Source: Bdellovibrio sp. ZAP7 (GTDB taxonomy: Bacteria; Bdellovibrionota; FAC87; UBA2466). Taken from it: a stretch of DNA of 64,000 bases. The notes below the pieces were generated by a model, which saw only the letters and a program-made list of their open reading frames with translations, was not told the origin of the DNA and ran no database searches. Of this stretch, positions 33,842 through 43,354 are shown one piece after another; positions within the stretch are counted from its first letter, which is position 1, and the number at the start of each line of letters is the position of its first letter. The stretch spans positions 1 to 64,000 of the forward strand of contig CAMCTJ010000008.1 of assembly GCA_945878405.1 (NCBI GenBank), read 5' to 3'. The position numbers and the translations under genes are program-made.

Positions 33842-35042
33842 GCAAAAAAGATCTAAAGAGCCTTGTTCAATAAAAGATCTTTGTCGCATCTGTCCTTATG
33901 TAAATCTGGATTACGATTCTTCACTCTCTGAAAAGTCTGATAAAGAATTAGCGATGCTTAAGAAGGCCGGTTTGCTTGAAAAAGCAAGAGTGCATCGGAG
34001 TATTTCATCCCCCCGAAAATTAGGTTTTCGGACAGTTTTCAAACTGGCAGTCCGAAGAAATCCCGAGGGAAAAGGTGCCGGCCGTTTTCGATTGGGATTG
34101 TTCGATCCTGGTACTCATAGTATCGGGCCTGAATTAACTCCTTGTCCCTTACATCACCCGATTTTGAGAAAGTTACTCAAAGAAATTCATATCGTATTGA
34201 ATGAATCGGGTCTTGAGCCTTATGAAGAGCGCGACCAAAGCGGTGATCTTCGTTACGTCATCGCTCGGACTAACCAAACCGGTGATCAGCTTATGGTAAC
34301 CTGGGTTGTAAATCGCTCTTTAAGGGGACAGATTTTGGAACTGACGGAAAACCTCAAACAAAGAGGCCTTCCGATGGATGTCTCAGCAATGAACGTCAAT
34401 TCGGATCCAGGAAATTCCATTTGGGGTAAGGAAACGGTTCTTTTAACTGAGCGAAATTTTATTGAAGAAAAAATGATGGGACTTTCTTTTCATTTTGGAC
34501 CCACAAGTTTTTTTCAAGTGAATCCATGGCAAGCAGAGAACATCTACCTGCGAATTGAACACATGGCCCGCAAGTTAGAACAAAGGGAGTGTGCCTGGGA
34601 TCTTTTTGCGGGGGTGGGCACACTTTCATGTGTCTTGGGACGTCTTTTTAAAAGAACGGCAAGTCTTGAAGAGAATATCGAGGCAACCACCTTCGCTCAA
34701 AAAAATGCTGGATTGAATCACTTGGAAAATAAGCTTCAGATTTTAAGTGGGCTTGTAGAGAAACAGGGAGGAGAGTTCCCCGTCGAATTACAAACTCCCG
34801 ATTTGATTGTCGCTAATCCGAGCCGGCGGGGAATCCATCAACAGGGGAGAGATTTGATTGTCTCGGCTCTCAAGAAAAAGCCAGGCTCCGAATTTATTTA
34901 TCTCTCATGTGATGGTGATAGTTTCAGGCGGGATTTAAGCTATTTTAAAGCGAACGGAATTTCGTTAGCTGAATTACAGGGCTTTGATATGCATGCACAG
35001 AGTGCACAGATGGAGTGGTTAGGGCGTCTGAAATTTAATTAA
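33828..35042 (+). CDS. 23S rRNA (uracil-C5) methyltransferase, RlmC/RlmD/TrmA family
   Basis: 404 residues. The N-terminal Cys cluster (CSIKDLCRICPY, with a later TPCPLHHP) is a probable Fe-S site. The family motif FFQVNPWQAENIY, SAM motif DLFAGVGTLSCVLG, VANPSRRG and the catalytic cysteine in YLSCDGDSFRRDL follow the TrmA/RlmC order. No N-terminal TRAM domain, which favours RlmC-type m5U747-like activity over RlmD; the target is inference. Translationally coupled to the glutathione peroxidase. Confidence 0.85.
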   Translation: MRSYRQKRSKEPCSIKDLCRICPYVNLDYDSSLSEKSDKELAMLKKAGLLEKARVHRSISSPRKLGFRTVFKLAVRRNPEGKGAGRFRLGLFDPGTHSIGPELTPCPLHHPILRKLLKEIHIVLNESGLEPYEERDQSGDLRYVIARTNQTGDQLMVTWVVNRSLRGQILELTENLKQRGLPMDVSAMNVNSDPGNSIWGKETVLLTERNFIEEKMMGLSFHFGPTSFFQVNPWQAENIYLRIEHMARKLEQRECAWDLFAGVGTLSCVLGRLFKRTASLEENIEATTFAQKNAGLNHLENKLQILSGLVEKQGGEFPVELQTPDLIVANPSRRGIHQQGRDLIVSALKKKPGSEFIYLSCDGDSFRRDLSYFKANGISLAELQGFDMHAQSAQMEWLGRLKFN

Positions 35043-35226
35043 CTCTGTAAACAAAATAGACGCTGAAAAACATCCTTAAATCAGCGCCTTGGGATTCACA
35101 AGTCTCTCCACACACAGAACACGAAAAACCCAGAAACGATTTTCACAATTGGACAGGTCTTTTTGAGCTTAAATCCTTTCGGCAAATAATTTGCAAATCC
35201 CCTCAAGCATTAATTTGAGGATACCG

Positions 35227-36078
35227 ATGAAAAACTCTTTTTACGCCTTGATCACTCTATCTTTATTCCAAAATATAGTTTTAGCGGAAGATCATTCATA
35301 CGAATCAAAGCCAAAATTGCAGCGACAAATAGTTGATTCAGGTGAAATCGTTGCATCGGAACTTCTTGCCAAGATGGGAGAGGAGGAGTCCTTGAGTGGA
35401 TATCGGCAGCTTTTTCTGTATTCCCCCAGAGCACTGAGAGGGGTGGAAATGAGAATAGGGGATGCGGAGAATTGGAGTTCCCTTGGTGAATTTAAAAGTG
35501 ACACACACAAGGCATACGGAACAAAGAGTTTCTTACCCTCTGCCCCCGGACAAAAATTTACCATTCGAGCTATTAGAGAAGACGGAACTCGAGTTACGAG
35601 CCTATTAGTGATCGACTCCAGGAACCCTAGCCTGGTTGAAGTGAAAACAATGAAAGAAGAGCCCAGGGGATCATTTGAAGAGGTGAAGAAAACTCAACGC
35701 ATAACCGGGACGAGTTCGATTCTTACAAAGGCTCAATCAAATATTGGCCACCGGTTAGGGAGTGGAGATTGCTCCGCGCTCAGAGGAAGTGGCCCTGCTT
35801 TAGGTCGGATAGGAGGTGGGGGAGTGGGGTTAGAGCAGTTAATGCCTGGCCAGGTTCTCCGTCTCTCTCCTGGCGCTGGTCTCCAAGGAAGCATGGGTTA
35901 TTTTCGAGCTGGGGAAACGGGACACTATATCGTTGTTGAATCCGTAAATCCTAACGGGCAAATCACTTTTCTTGATCAAAATTGGGCGGGAGGAAGCAGC
36001 TCTGGACAATTTGTTCGTCGTGCCTCGGGAAATTTAAGAACCCTGAACGGCTCAGCTACCATTTACAGCGGAAATTAG
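35227..36078 (+). CDS. Secreted protein with CHAP-like C-terminal domain
   Basis: 283 residues from the ATG at 35227 (GAGG upstream), with a signal peptide (MKNSFYALITLSLFQNIVLA). Residues ~170-280 contain GDCSALRG, a PGQVLRL strand, GETGHYIVVESV and TFLDQNWAGG, i.e. ordered Cys, His and Asn with the spacing of a CHAP/NlpC-type amidase. If active it would cut peptidoglycan or peptides. The N-terminal ~150 residues are unassigned. Assignment tentative. Confidence 0.6.
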   Translation: MKNSFYALITLSLFQNIVLAEDHSYESKPKLQRQIVDSGEIVASELLAKMGEEESLSGYRQLFLYSPRALRGVEMRIGDAENWSSLGEFKSDTHKAYGTKSFLPSAPGQKFTIRAIREDGTRVTSLLVIDSRNPSLVEVKTMKEEPRGSFEEVKKTQRITGTSSILTKAQSNIGHRLGSGDCSALRGSGPALGRIGGGGVGLEQLMPGQVLRLSPGAGLQGSMGYFRAGETGHYIVVESVNPNGQITFLDQNWAGGSSSGQFVRRASGNLRTLNGSATIYSGN

Positions 36079-36094
36079 GTATCTTGTCTCGCTA

Positions 36095-36907
36095 ATGTCT
36101 TTTTTTAAAAACAAAACCGTACTCATAACTGGGGCCTCTTCCGGAATTGGGGCTGAGCTTGCACGTCAACTCTATGCCCAAGAAGCAAATATTTTTCTTT
36201 TGGCCCGAAGAAGTGATCGCCTTGAAGACTTAGCCAAGGAATTAAATCCTCGAGGTGAACGAGTGGGGTGGATGCAAGTCGATGTTACAAAGCCAAACCA
36301 ACTAGAGGAAGCAGTTCGTTCATGCATAGGTCTCTTTGGAAGCATCGATGTCGTTATTGCTAATGCGGGATTCGGAGTTGCTGGCAACGTGAGCCAGCTA
36401 AAAACCGACGATTACAGACGTCAATTTGAAACCAATGTCTTTGGAGTGCTCAATACTGTTTACGCTACCGAACAAGCCCTTGAGAAATCAAAAGGGCAGT
36501 TAGTGCTTTTAGGAAGTGTCGCGGGGTTTGTCCCCCTTCCGGGAAACTCTGCCTATACGATGAGTAAGTTTTCCGTTCGCGCTTTGGCTAAGGCTCTGCA
36601 ATACGAATGGAGAGAAAAAGGAATTTCAGTTACCCATTTGGCTCCTGGATTTGTTGATTCCGATATTCGCAAAACTGATAATTTAGGAAATCTCAAAGAA
36701 GACCATCCCGATCCTATTCCGAATTGGATTCGAGTGCCCACTCCGGTTGCAGTTAAAGAGATGATTAAGGCGATAACAAAAAGGAGTCCGGAGAGAGTAA
36801 TTACTGGCCACGGAAAAATTATCCAGGGGTTCAATCAATACTTTCCAAAGCTCATTCCCTGGATTGTTGCTTCTGTGGGCTTAAGGGCTCGGCCAGAACC
36901 CAAATAG
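36095..36907 (+). CDS. Short-chain dehydrogenase/reductase
   Basis: 270 residues, classical SDR: TGASSGIGAELAR (cofactor), LARRSDRLEDL (Arg suggests NADP), NAGFGVAG, catalytic LLGSVAGFVPLPGNSAYTMSK (Ser, Tyr-x3-Lys), then HLAPGFVDSDI. A C-terminal hydrophobic segment (FPKLIPWIVASVGLRA) may touch membrane. Substrate unknown. Starts 16 bp after the CHAP-like gene. Confidence 0.88.
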   Translation: MSFFKNKTVLITGASSGIGAELARQLYAQEANIFLLARRSDRLEDLAKELNPRGERVGWMQVDVTKPNQLEEAVRSCIGLFGSIDVVIANAGFGVAGNVSQLKTDDYRRQFETNVFGVLNTVYATEQALEKSKGQLVLLGSVAGFVPLPGNSAYTMSKFSVRALAKALQYEWREKGISVTHLAPGFVDSDIRKTDNLGNLKEDHPDPIPNWIRVPTPVAVKEMIKAITKRSPERVITGHGKIIQGFNQYFPKLIPWIVASVGLRARPEPK

Positions 36908-36916
36908 TGCTTTTTA

Positions 36917-38605
36917 TTAAGCCCTCACATCGATTATTTGAAACTTTTCCACATCTACTAAACCTTTATCAGTGAGCTTAAGTGACGGAATAACCGGAAG
37001 ACACAAGAAGGCTAATTGAAGAAAAGGCTCTTCTAGGGTGCAGCCAATCACCTGACTGGCCTTTCTTAATTCCATCAATTTCTTCTGGATAAACTCGGGC
37101 TCTTCAAGAGACATAAGACCGCCGAAAGGAAGCGCTAACTGAGCGACTACCGTTTTTTTGCGGACGACGACAAATCCGCCACCGCTTTCGATAAGCGTTT
37201 TCAGAGCAACCTGCATATCCGAAAGCTCTTTTCCAACGACACAGAGATTGTGGCTGTCATGGCCTACGCTTGAAGCAATTGCTCCTTCTAAATTTTCTCC
37301 AAATCCCACTACGTAGCCATTTGCTGGTTTTGAACCATGCCCGTAGCGTTCGAGAACACTTAATCTTGCCACTTTACGATCATCAGAAGAACGAACGCTT
37401 CTTCCCGTGAGTATTTTCCCTGGGAAAATTTCAATGCAGTGAACTCTGCCAGCGGGCCCCTCAAGATCCGCGATTTCGGGCACCTTCGCCTTAATTGAAT
37501 TTTTAAAGTTACTTCTTGAATCGGATTTTAAAGGGAGCTCTGATACGAGCTTTCCCGATTTAAAAACATGGCCGATAGCGCAGGTCTCAGGATCTTCTAG
37601 GACAACCAGATCCGCCTGAAATCCAGGTGCAACTGCTCCCAATCGTTTCCAGCCTTTGTTCAGTCCATAATGGTTAGAAACGCTCCACGATGCGCTTCGA
37701 TAGGCTATCGAGGCGGGAACTCCTTTGTGGATAGCTTTTCGAATCAGGTAATCAATATGTCCTTCCTTAGCTATGTCCAGCGGATTTCTATCGTCGGTGC
37801 AGAAGCCGACAAATGGCCAGGTATTTTCATTCAGAATAGATATCAATTGATTTAAATCTTTCGCAACGCTGCCTTCTCGAATCCAGATCGAAATGCCCTT
37901 CTGTAGTTTTTCCCAAGCTTCATCTAGTTCTGAAGACTCATGACAGCTAGAAATACCTGTTGCTGCATAAGCGGATAATTCATTTCCCCGCAAAAGGGGA
38001 CAATGGCCATCTATCGGTTGCTCCAAAAAGCTAGCGAGTTTCTGAAGCATGTCTTCATCTTTATGAAGAACTCCTGGGACGTTCATGACCTCGGCAAGTC
38101 CCAAAGCATTTGTATGATTTTTAAGTGAAAGAAGGTTTTCGGCACTTAATTTTCCAGCACCATTAGTTTCCATATGTGTGGCTGGAACACAGCTACTGAG
38201 CATTACACGTAAATCCAAAAATAAGTTTTCCGATTCCTTTAAGAAATATTCGATTCCGCTCATCCCCTCAACATTGGCCAGTTCATGAGGATCGCAAACA
38301 GCGGTAGTGGTCCCTTTGGGCAAAGTTACTTTTTGAAAATTCCGTGGAGTCAGTAGGCTGCTTTCGATATGAACGTGAGCGTCAATAAAGCCCGGTACAA
38401 TCCAGTTATTGGAAAAATCGAAAACACGGTGACCCTCAAGGTTTGAATCTACCGATACAGTAGTGCCATCGATAATTCCGAGATCTCTCTGAATCCAGTT
38501 TCCCGAAAAAACATCGAGAATTTGGCCGTTTTTCAAAACCGTATCAAAGGGAATTCTTCCGAGAGCAGCATCAATTCGGCGTTGAAGAGGTTTTAATTCC
38601 TGCAT
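36917..38605 (-). CDS. ade: Adenine deaminase
   Basis: 562 residues, amidohydrolase superfamily. Metal motif DAHVHIESS (~75), then CDPHELANVEG, GHCPLLRGNEL and CTDDRNP (metal Asp), in the order of bacterial Ade. The C-terminal half (VGHDSHNLCVVGKELSDM, FGGLMS) is also diagnostic. Converts adenine to hypoxanthine in purine salvage. Monocistronic, convergent with the SDR gene. Confidence 0.93.
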   Translation of the reverse strand: MQELKPLQRRIDAALGRIPFDTVLKNGQILDVFSGNWIQRDLGIIDGTTVSVDSNLEGHRVFDFSNNWIVPGFIDAHVHIESSLLTPRNFQKVTLPKGTTTAVCDPHELANVEGMSGIEYFLKESENLFLDLRVMLSSCVPATHMETNGAGKLSAENLLSLKNHTNALGLAEVMNVPGVLHKDEDMLQKLASFLEQPIDGHCPLLRGNELSAYAATGISSCHESSELDEAWEKLQKGISIWIREGSVAKDLNQLISILNENTWPFVGFCTDDRNPLDIAKEGHIDYLIRKAIHKGVPASIAYRSASWSVSNHYGLNKGWKRLGAVAPGFQADLVVLEDPETCAIGHVFKSGKLVSELPLKSDSRSNFKNSIKAKVPEIADLEGPAGRVHCIEIFPGKILTGRSVRSSDDRKVARLSVLERYGHGSKPANGYVVGFGENLEGAIASSVGHDSHNLCVVGKELSDMQVALKTLIESGGGFVVVRKKTVVAQLALPFGGLMSLEEPEFIQKKLMELRKASQVIGCTLEEPFLQLAFLCLPVIPSLKLTDKGLVDVEKFQIIDVRA

Positions 38606-38766
38606 GCGAATAAAGAATACCCCAAATTTTACTGCGTCGCAGGAAAAGAAAACGAAAGTTAACGGGAGTAAGCATAAAAGAAGATTTCAAACCAACTTTT
38701 CTATATAATTGAGTAAAGATTCGTACCGCTGAACCAAAACAAAAAAACTTATCATCGAGGGTACCC

Positions 38767-40257
38767 ATGACAAGAAGTCGTGTTTTTTTATTCCTTTCTC
38801 TTTTGGCAGGAGTGAGCTCTGCAGCAAACCTAAGCTTACAAGAGTTGAGGAGTCAGTTGACTAGCCGCAACGCTTCTTGGACAGCGGGCGAAACATCAGT
38901 CAGTCGTCTTTCTGAACAAGAGAAAAAAAATCTCTTGGGACTTCAGCTGGATGAAGGATTTGGGGATTTTTTTAAATCTGCTAAGCCTCAGGCGCTCAAC
39001 CGAGCTCTTCCTTCGAAATTTGATTGGAGAAATAAAGATGGTGTTGATTATGCCTCTCCGGTCCTTAATCAGGCGAACTGCGGTAGCTGTGTAGCTTTTT
39101 CGGCAGTGGCAGCTTTAGAGACGCAAATGAACATTACGAACAATACGCCCAATTCTCCTTGGGCCTTCTCACCCCAGCATCTTTTTTCCTGTGGGGGAGG
39201 CGCTTGTCAAAATGGTTGGCACCCAATGATGGCTGTTCAGTTTATGCAAAAAAATGGGGTTCCCGATGAAAACTGCTTTCCCTATTCGAGTGGGGGAGAT
39301 GGAAAAGATTTAGCTTGTAGCCAAACCTGTACAGATTCAAGCAAGCGTACTTTAAAAATTACGGGCTATACGCAACCTTCATTTTTCTTCCAAGACCAAA
39401 ATGCAGTGAAAGAAGCTTTAATGAAAGGTCCTTTGATGACTTCGATGGTTGTTTATGAAGACTTCATTTTTTATAAAGGTGGAGTTTACAAACACGCCAC
39501 AGGATCTCAATTGGGTGGTCATGCCATTACGATGATGGGATGGGATGATAGCGCAAAAGCCTGGATCGTAAGAAATAGTTGGGGAGAAGAGTGGGGTGAA
39601 AAGGGCTATTTCCGGATTGCTTATGACGATGCTTCAGGACTGGGCAATCAAACCTGGGGGCTTCAAGTTCCTTCTTCCAAAGGTTTTGTAACTTTGGGAG
39701 GACTGAGAGATCGTTCTGTACTTTCCGGCAAGGTAACTCTCAATCTAGAGTCCACTATCAGCGGGACAAAAGATATTAACTTGTCTGTCAGCAAAGATGA
39801 ACGAACGGTCTACTGGGCTAATGGAAAACCCGATACGCGCATTTCTGTGGATACAACCCAATTTCCTGATGGGAAATATACTGTCTCTGCTCTAGCTGAC
39901 ACGGCCTCAGGTAAAATTGGCTCACAACCCAGAACGATTTACGTTCTCAATGGTGCCCATCAGGGTTCAGTTGAGTTCAAAAACGTAACTGACGGTGAGA
40001 CCATTACAGAGAGTAAAGAACTAGAAATAGCGACTACAGGTCGGCCGGTTCCCTATACTTCGATTACTTTCAAAGCCGTCAATATGACGACTGGTGAAGA
40101 GAACATCCGCTCCACTTATACTGTGTTGCCAGAAATGAAGATGCTTTGGAGAGCTCAGTATTTGAAAAACGGAGATTATCTTGTGAAGTTAGAAGCAAAG
40201 GTGGGAGACAAAGTAACTGTAGAAAGTAAATCCTACAAAGTAAAAGTCGCTCATTAA
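38767..40257 (+). CDS. Secreted papain-like cysteine protease (C1) with C-terminal Ig-like region
   Basis: 496 residues. Signal peptide (RVFLFLSLLAGVSSA), propeptide region to ~75, C1 domain ~78-305 and a beta-rich C-terminal region of ~190 residues with Ig/FN3-like strands. Catalytic Cys in NCGSCVAFSA (~107), His in GGHAIT (~251), Asn in RNSWGEEWG (~269), and the oxyanion Gln in LNQANC. An exported endopeptidase rare in bacteria. The tail may bind substrate or surface. A strong terminator follows. Confidence 0.92.
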   Translation: MTRSRVFLFLSLLAGVSSAANLSLQELRSQLTSRNASWTAGETSVSRLSEQEKKNLLGLQLDEGFGDFFKSAKPQALNRALPSKFDWRNKDGVDYASPVLNQANCGSCVAFSAVAALETQMNITNNTPNSPWAFSPQHLFSCGGGACQNGWHPMMAVQFMQKNGVPDENCFPYSSGGDGKDLACSQTCTDSSKRTLKITGYTQPSFFFQDQNAVKEALMKGPLMTSMVVYEDFIFYKGGVYKHATGSQLGGHAITMMGWDDSAKAWIVRNSWGEEWGEKGYFRIAYDDASGLGNQTWGLQVPSSKGFVTLGGLRDRSVLSGKVTLNLESTISGTKDINLSVSKDERTVYWANGKPDTRISVDTTQFPDGKYTVSALADTASGKIGSQPRTIYVLNGAHQGSVEFKNVTDGETITESKELEIATTGRPVPYTSITFKAVNMTTGEENIRSTYTVLPEMKMLWRAQYLKNGDYLVKLEAKVGDKVTVESKSYKVKVAH

Positions 40258-40280
40258 GACTTAAAGCCATCGACCCCAGA

Positions 40281-40317
40281 AAGGCCTACCGAGCTTTTTG
40301 CTTGGTAGGCCTTTTTT
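40281..40317 (+). terminator. Intrinsic terminator (bidirectional)
   Basis: AAGGCCTACC (40281-40290) pairs with GGTAGGCCTT (40304-40313), followed by a T run (TTTTTT to 40317). The opposite strand also has A/T flanks, so it can serve both the protease gene and, overlapping by two bases, the end of the plsC-like gene. Confidence 0.9.
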
Positions 40318-41038
40318 ATAGAAAAACGAGCTCTTTCTCCAGCCGAGAAAGAGTGATTTCCATTTCGTCCCGAATCTTTTTCATTAACGAATCCACATCA
40401 GCTTCTGTTAGGCCTTGAGTGGGAAAAGGGGGAAGAACCTCTATGGGGATAATAGCTTTTCTTAACCTCTTTGATTCCCAATTAGCAAGATTTCCAAGGG
40501 GTGCGATTACATAGGCAATAATAGGGACTTGGGCTTTAATGGCTAGGTGGAAAGCCCCCTTTTTAAAGGGAAGTAGACCAAAACCTTTTTTATTTCGAGT
40601 GCCCTCGGGGGTAATCCCGATTCCGTAACCCTGATGGATAAAACCGATTTGGTTATCCAAAATATTTTTAGCTGCAGCAGACTGACTTCTATCGATTAGT
40701 CTTGCGCCACAGGCGACAAACCACCAACCAATAACCGGGATGAATCCGATTTCTTTCTTTCCAATGGGAACTACTTTTGCTGGCCAGATGCTGCCCAAAA
40801 GAAGAGTATCTAGAAAACTCTGATGGTTTGAAATCATCACAGCAGGAAGACTTTCCGAATTTTTTTCACCTCTTGGTCGTGTTTGAAGGCCCAGTGCCCG
40901 CAATCCCCCCCAAGACATGAAACGTACCGAGGGCGAAAAAAGGCTGGCATCACCCCAGGAAAAAAGAGCTCTCAAAAGCCAGATACAACATGAGAAGAGA
41001 GACCAGAGAACTACGAGAAAAATGCGAAGATAGAACAC
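40316..41038 (-). CDS. 1-acyl-sn-glycerol-3-phosphate acyltransferase (PlsC family)
   Basis: 240 residues. N-terminal membrane helix (FLVVLWSLFSCCIWLLRAL), the acyltransferase catalytic motif NHQSFLDTLLLG (NHx4D, ~72), the second motif GARLIDRSQ and the substrate motif PEGTRNKKG. Makes phosphatidic acid or acylates a related lysolipid at the inner membrane. 12 bp downstream of the barrel-protein gene on the same strand. Confidence 0.9.
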   Translation of the reverse strand: MFYLRIFLVVLWSLFSCCIWLLRALFSWGDASLFSPSVRFMSWGGLRALGLQTRPRGEKNSESLPAVMISNHQSFLDTLLLGSIWPAKVVPIGKKEIGFIPVIGWWFVACGARLIDRSQSAAAKNILDNQIGFIHQGYGIGITPEGTRNKKGFGLLPFKKGAFHLAIKAQVPIIAYVIAPLGNLANWESKRLRKAIIPIEVLPPFPTQGLTEADVDSLMKKIRDEMEITLSRLEKELVFL

Positions 41039-41050
41039 GAGGATATACGC

Positions 41051-41611
41051 TTAATCGTTTACAAATTTGGTTGTACTAAGGGATTTAAATTCAAATCTTA
41101 ATCCGAAAGAAGGGCCCGAAAAATCTTTTGCATCGGCCATATGAATGTAATGAGCCGTAAAGAGCATTTTCCATCCCTGACCCAGTTTAAATCCAAAACC
41201 GACTCCCGGTTGAGCCACATAGTAGGAGTTTTGTTTAAGCCCTATTAATTTCTTTTCTCCCTGACCGTAGCCAACCAACAAATCCAACTCGATCAGTGTT
41301 CTCTTGGTCGTTGGAATTTCCCAGCCCACGAGAAGACCTCCATAGGTCAGGTATTCTTCGGTGAGTGCTCTTCCAGTAGGAGTTCCAAAATAGGCCCCAA
41401 AGCCCCAGTAAACTTGTGAGTCCCCAAAATACTGTCCCCAAGTTAATCCCGATAGCCAGCCGACCGGTTGGTCCAAGTTTGGTTTAAATCCGGTGAGATC
41501 TAAACCAAGTTTGCTTCGGTAACGACTGTCAGCGTGAGCAAGTGGCGTTTGGAAAAAGAGACTTCCCAAAATGACGGTGCAGAAGAAAAATAATTTTAGT
41601 CGTGAGAACAC
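41051..41611 (-). CDS. Outer-membrane beta-barrel-type protein
   Basis: 186 residues with a signal peptide (MFSRLKLFFFCTVILGSLFF, cleavage near AHA). The mature part consists of alternating aromatic/Gly strands typical of small (about 8-stranded) barrels: VGWLSGLTWGQYFG, GFGAYFG, LIELDLLVGYGQG, GVGFGFKLG, PSFGLRFEF. Function unknown. Likely cotranscribed with the acyltransferase. Confidence 0.7.
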   Translation of the reverse strand: MFSRLKLFFFCTVILGSLFFQTPLAHADSRYRSKLGLDLTGFKPNLDQPVGWLSGLTWGQYFGDSQVYWGFGAYFGTPTGRALTEEYLTYGGLLVGWEIPTTKRTLIELDLLVGYGQGEKKLIGLKQNSYYVAQPGVGFGFKLGQGWKMLFTAHYIHMADAKDFSGPSFGLRFEFKSLSTTKFVND

Positions 41612-41748
41612 TCCCTATTTTCGGAACAGTTTTCAGGTTTCTAAATCGCGCCCTGTGTCTTCTTACCTAAACAATTGAAAACACGACTAAATTAATTGAT
41701 GCCACAATTCCTTCATAATTTAAACCTAAACTGAAAGTTGAGGAACGT

Positions 41749-42270
41749 ATGGCCAAACCCGGATCCCTGTTACTGATCGTAATTCTTTTGCTTATTTCTG
41801 CAAAACTCTCAGTAGCTCGTTCAGACTGGTATTCCTATTACATTCAGTGTGTTGCTACTTCGAGCCAGGAGGCGACTTGTTACGATGCGATTCGAGAATT
41901 CCTATCCACTGAAGAAGGGAGACGACAGGCCGAGGAAATTGGATTTAAGAGACAACTGTTTAGAGATTCAAATCAGGTAGTCACTCAGGCCGTTGTGATA
42001 TCTAACCGCATCGTTCAAATGGAAACTTATCTTTCAAATGCCCTTGAAAAAGCGAAGGAAGATAAAGATGCCGTTCGAGCTTATTGTTTACATGATAAGA
42101 ATCGGGAGATGACAGCATTAAAGAGAAACGTCGATGAAAAAAAAACAAATATGCTTCAAAACGCTAATCACTCAGGCCCTGAATTCATTGAAAGTGAATA
42201 TCAACTTGTTTTATCGCTTAATTCTCGAGCGAACGAACTCTACCTCCAAGCAAGAAAATGTTTAGAATAA
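41749..42270 (+). CDS. Exported protein of unknown function
   Basis: 173 residues: signal peptide (GSLLLIVILLLISAKLSVA), four cysteines (IQCVAT, ATCYDA, AYCLHD, ARKCLE) and mostly amphipathic helix between ~45 and 165. No family recognised. Followed 40 bp on by the MscS gene, perhaps in one transcript. Confidence 0.6.
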   Translation: MAKPGSLLLIVILLLISAKLSVARSDWYSYYIQCVATSSQEATCYDAIREFLSTEEGRRQAEEIGFKRQLFRDSNQVVTQAVVISNRIVQMETYLSNALEKAKEDKDAVRAYCLHDKNREMTALKRNVDEKKTNMLQNANHSGPEFIESEYQLVLSLNSRANELYLQARKCLE

Positions 42271-42310
42271 CGGCCCTTTATAAAGTTTCAAGATTGTCCG
42301 ATAAGACGTT

Positions 42311-43354
42311 GTGCCTGCGCAATTTACCCAAAATCTGATTCCGCTCGAGCGAATCGAGCAAAGTTTGCAGCTAGAGCCCGTCCTCTTTGTTCTCTTTACG
42401 GCCTTGTCTTCATTTTTGGTCTACACGATTGGGCTCCGCAATCTAAGTCCCTCACGGCATCGAAATCTGAGAGCTTTGTTCAAAAACCTACTGGGACATG
42501 TTTTTCTAGGGCTTGGACTTCTTACCTTTTTTTGGATCTTGAGGGGAGAAACAATCGTAATTCCCAAGTTGGTTCCATTTGTGGGCATAGCAACTGTTCT
42601 TTGGGGGGCAATTGTCCTCATAAAAAGTTTTAGAATCTTGAGTTTTGAGTATCTATTTTTCATGAATATGCAAACAGGGGTTCCTCTCCTGTTGGTCAAC
42701 ATGCTTACCTTATTAATGTCGGTTGTTCTTGGTTCATGGATCGCAACGAGCGTCTTTGGATTTCGTTTAGCTCCCGTATTGGCGACCTCCGCACTTTTTT
42801 CCATCGTTGTCGGTCTTGCGCTCCAGGAAACTTTGGGCAATCTTTTTTCTGGAATTGCACTTCAAATAGACAAGCCCTACACGCTGGGGGACTGGATTGA
42901 AGTTCAAACGGGAACCCAAAAACTGGTCGGCCATGTTCACGAGGTTACGTGGCGTGCGACGATTTTGACCAGCTTAACAGAAGAGTGGATTACTATTCCC
43001 AATCGAATCGTTGCTCAGTCTCAGGTTTTAAATTTTTCAAAGACTAAAAATCCCATTCTGAGAAACCAAGTATTTCGACTTCCTTACTCCGCTCCCATTT
43101 CTGAAGTGCGAAAACTGTTGGTGGATTCAATTCAAGACATCAAGGGTATCAGTCGCTTCACCGAGCCCAATGTCTTGCTGGTGGAAGCAGCTGAATCCTG
43201 GCTGACGGTGAAATTAGTTTATGCAGTTAAAGACTTTCCTGATCAGTTTCGTGTTGCAGATGAGGTCATCGAGAAATGCATAGAATCCTTAAGGAGTAAG
43301 GGGATTTCTTTAGTTGGTCCCGTGATGCGGGTTACCCAGGAAAAAATAGCTTAA
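42311..43354 (+). CDS. MscS-family mechanosensitive channel
   Basis: 347 residues. GTG start. Four predicted N-terminal membrane helices to ~165, then the pore helix and MscS signature GLALQETLGNLFSGIALQ (~180). The beta domain (IDKPYTLGDWIEV) and the alpha/beta cytoplasmic domain (ITIPNRIVAQSQVLNFS) follow. Releases osmolytes on hypo-osmotic shock. The 3' end overlaps the convergent amidinotransferase by 23 bp. Confidence 0.9.
   Translation: MPAQFTQNLIPLERIEQSLQLEPVLFVLFTALSSFLVYTIGLRNLSPSRHRNLRALFKNLLGHVFLGLGLLTFFWILRGETIVIPKLVPFVGIATVLWGAIVLIKSFRILSFEYLFFMNMQTGVPLLLVNMLTLLMSVVLGSWIATSVFGFRLAPVLATSALFSIVVGLALQETLGNLFSGIALQIDKPYTLGDWIEVQTGTQKLVGHVHEVTWRATILTSLTEEWITIPNRIVAQSQVLNFSKTKNPILRNQVFRLPYSAPISEVRKLLVDSIQDIKGISRFTEPNVLLVEAAESWLTVKLVYAVKDFPDQFRVADEVIEKCIESLRSKGISLVGPVMRVTQEKIA

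Noticed and set aside
42421-42840. 139-codon minus-strand frame inside the MscS gene
   Set aside because: Antisense shadow of strongly conserved MscS coding sequence.
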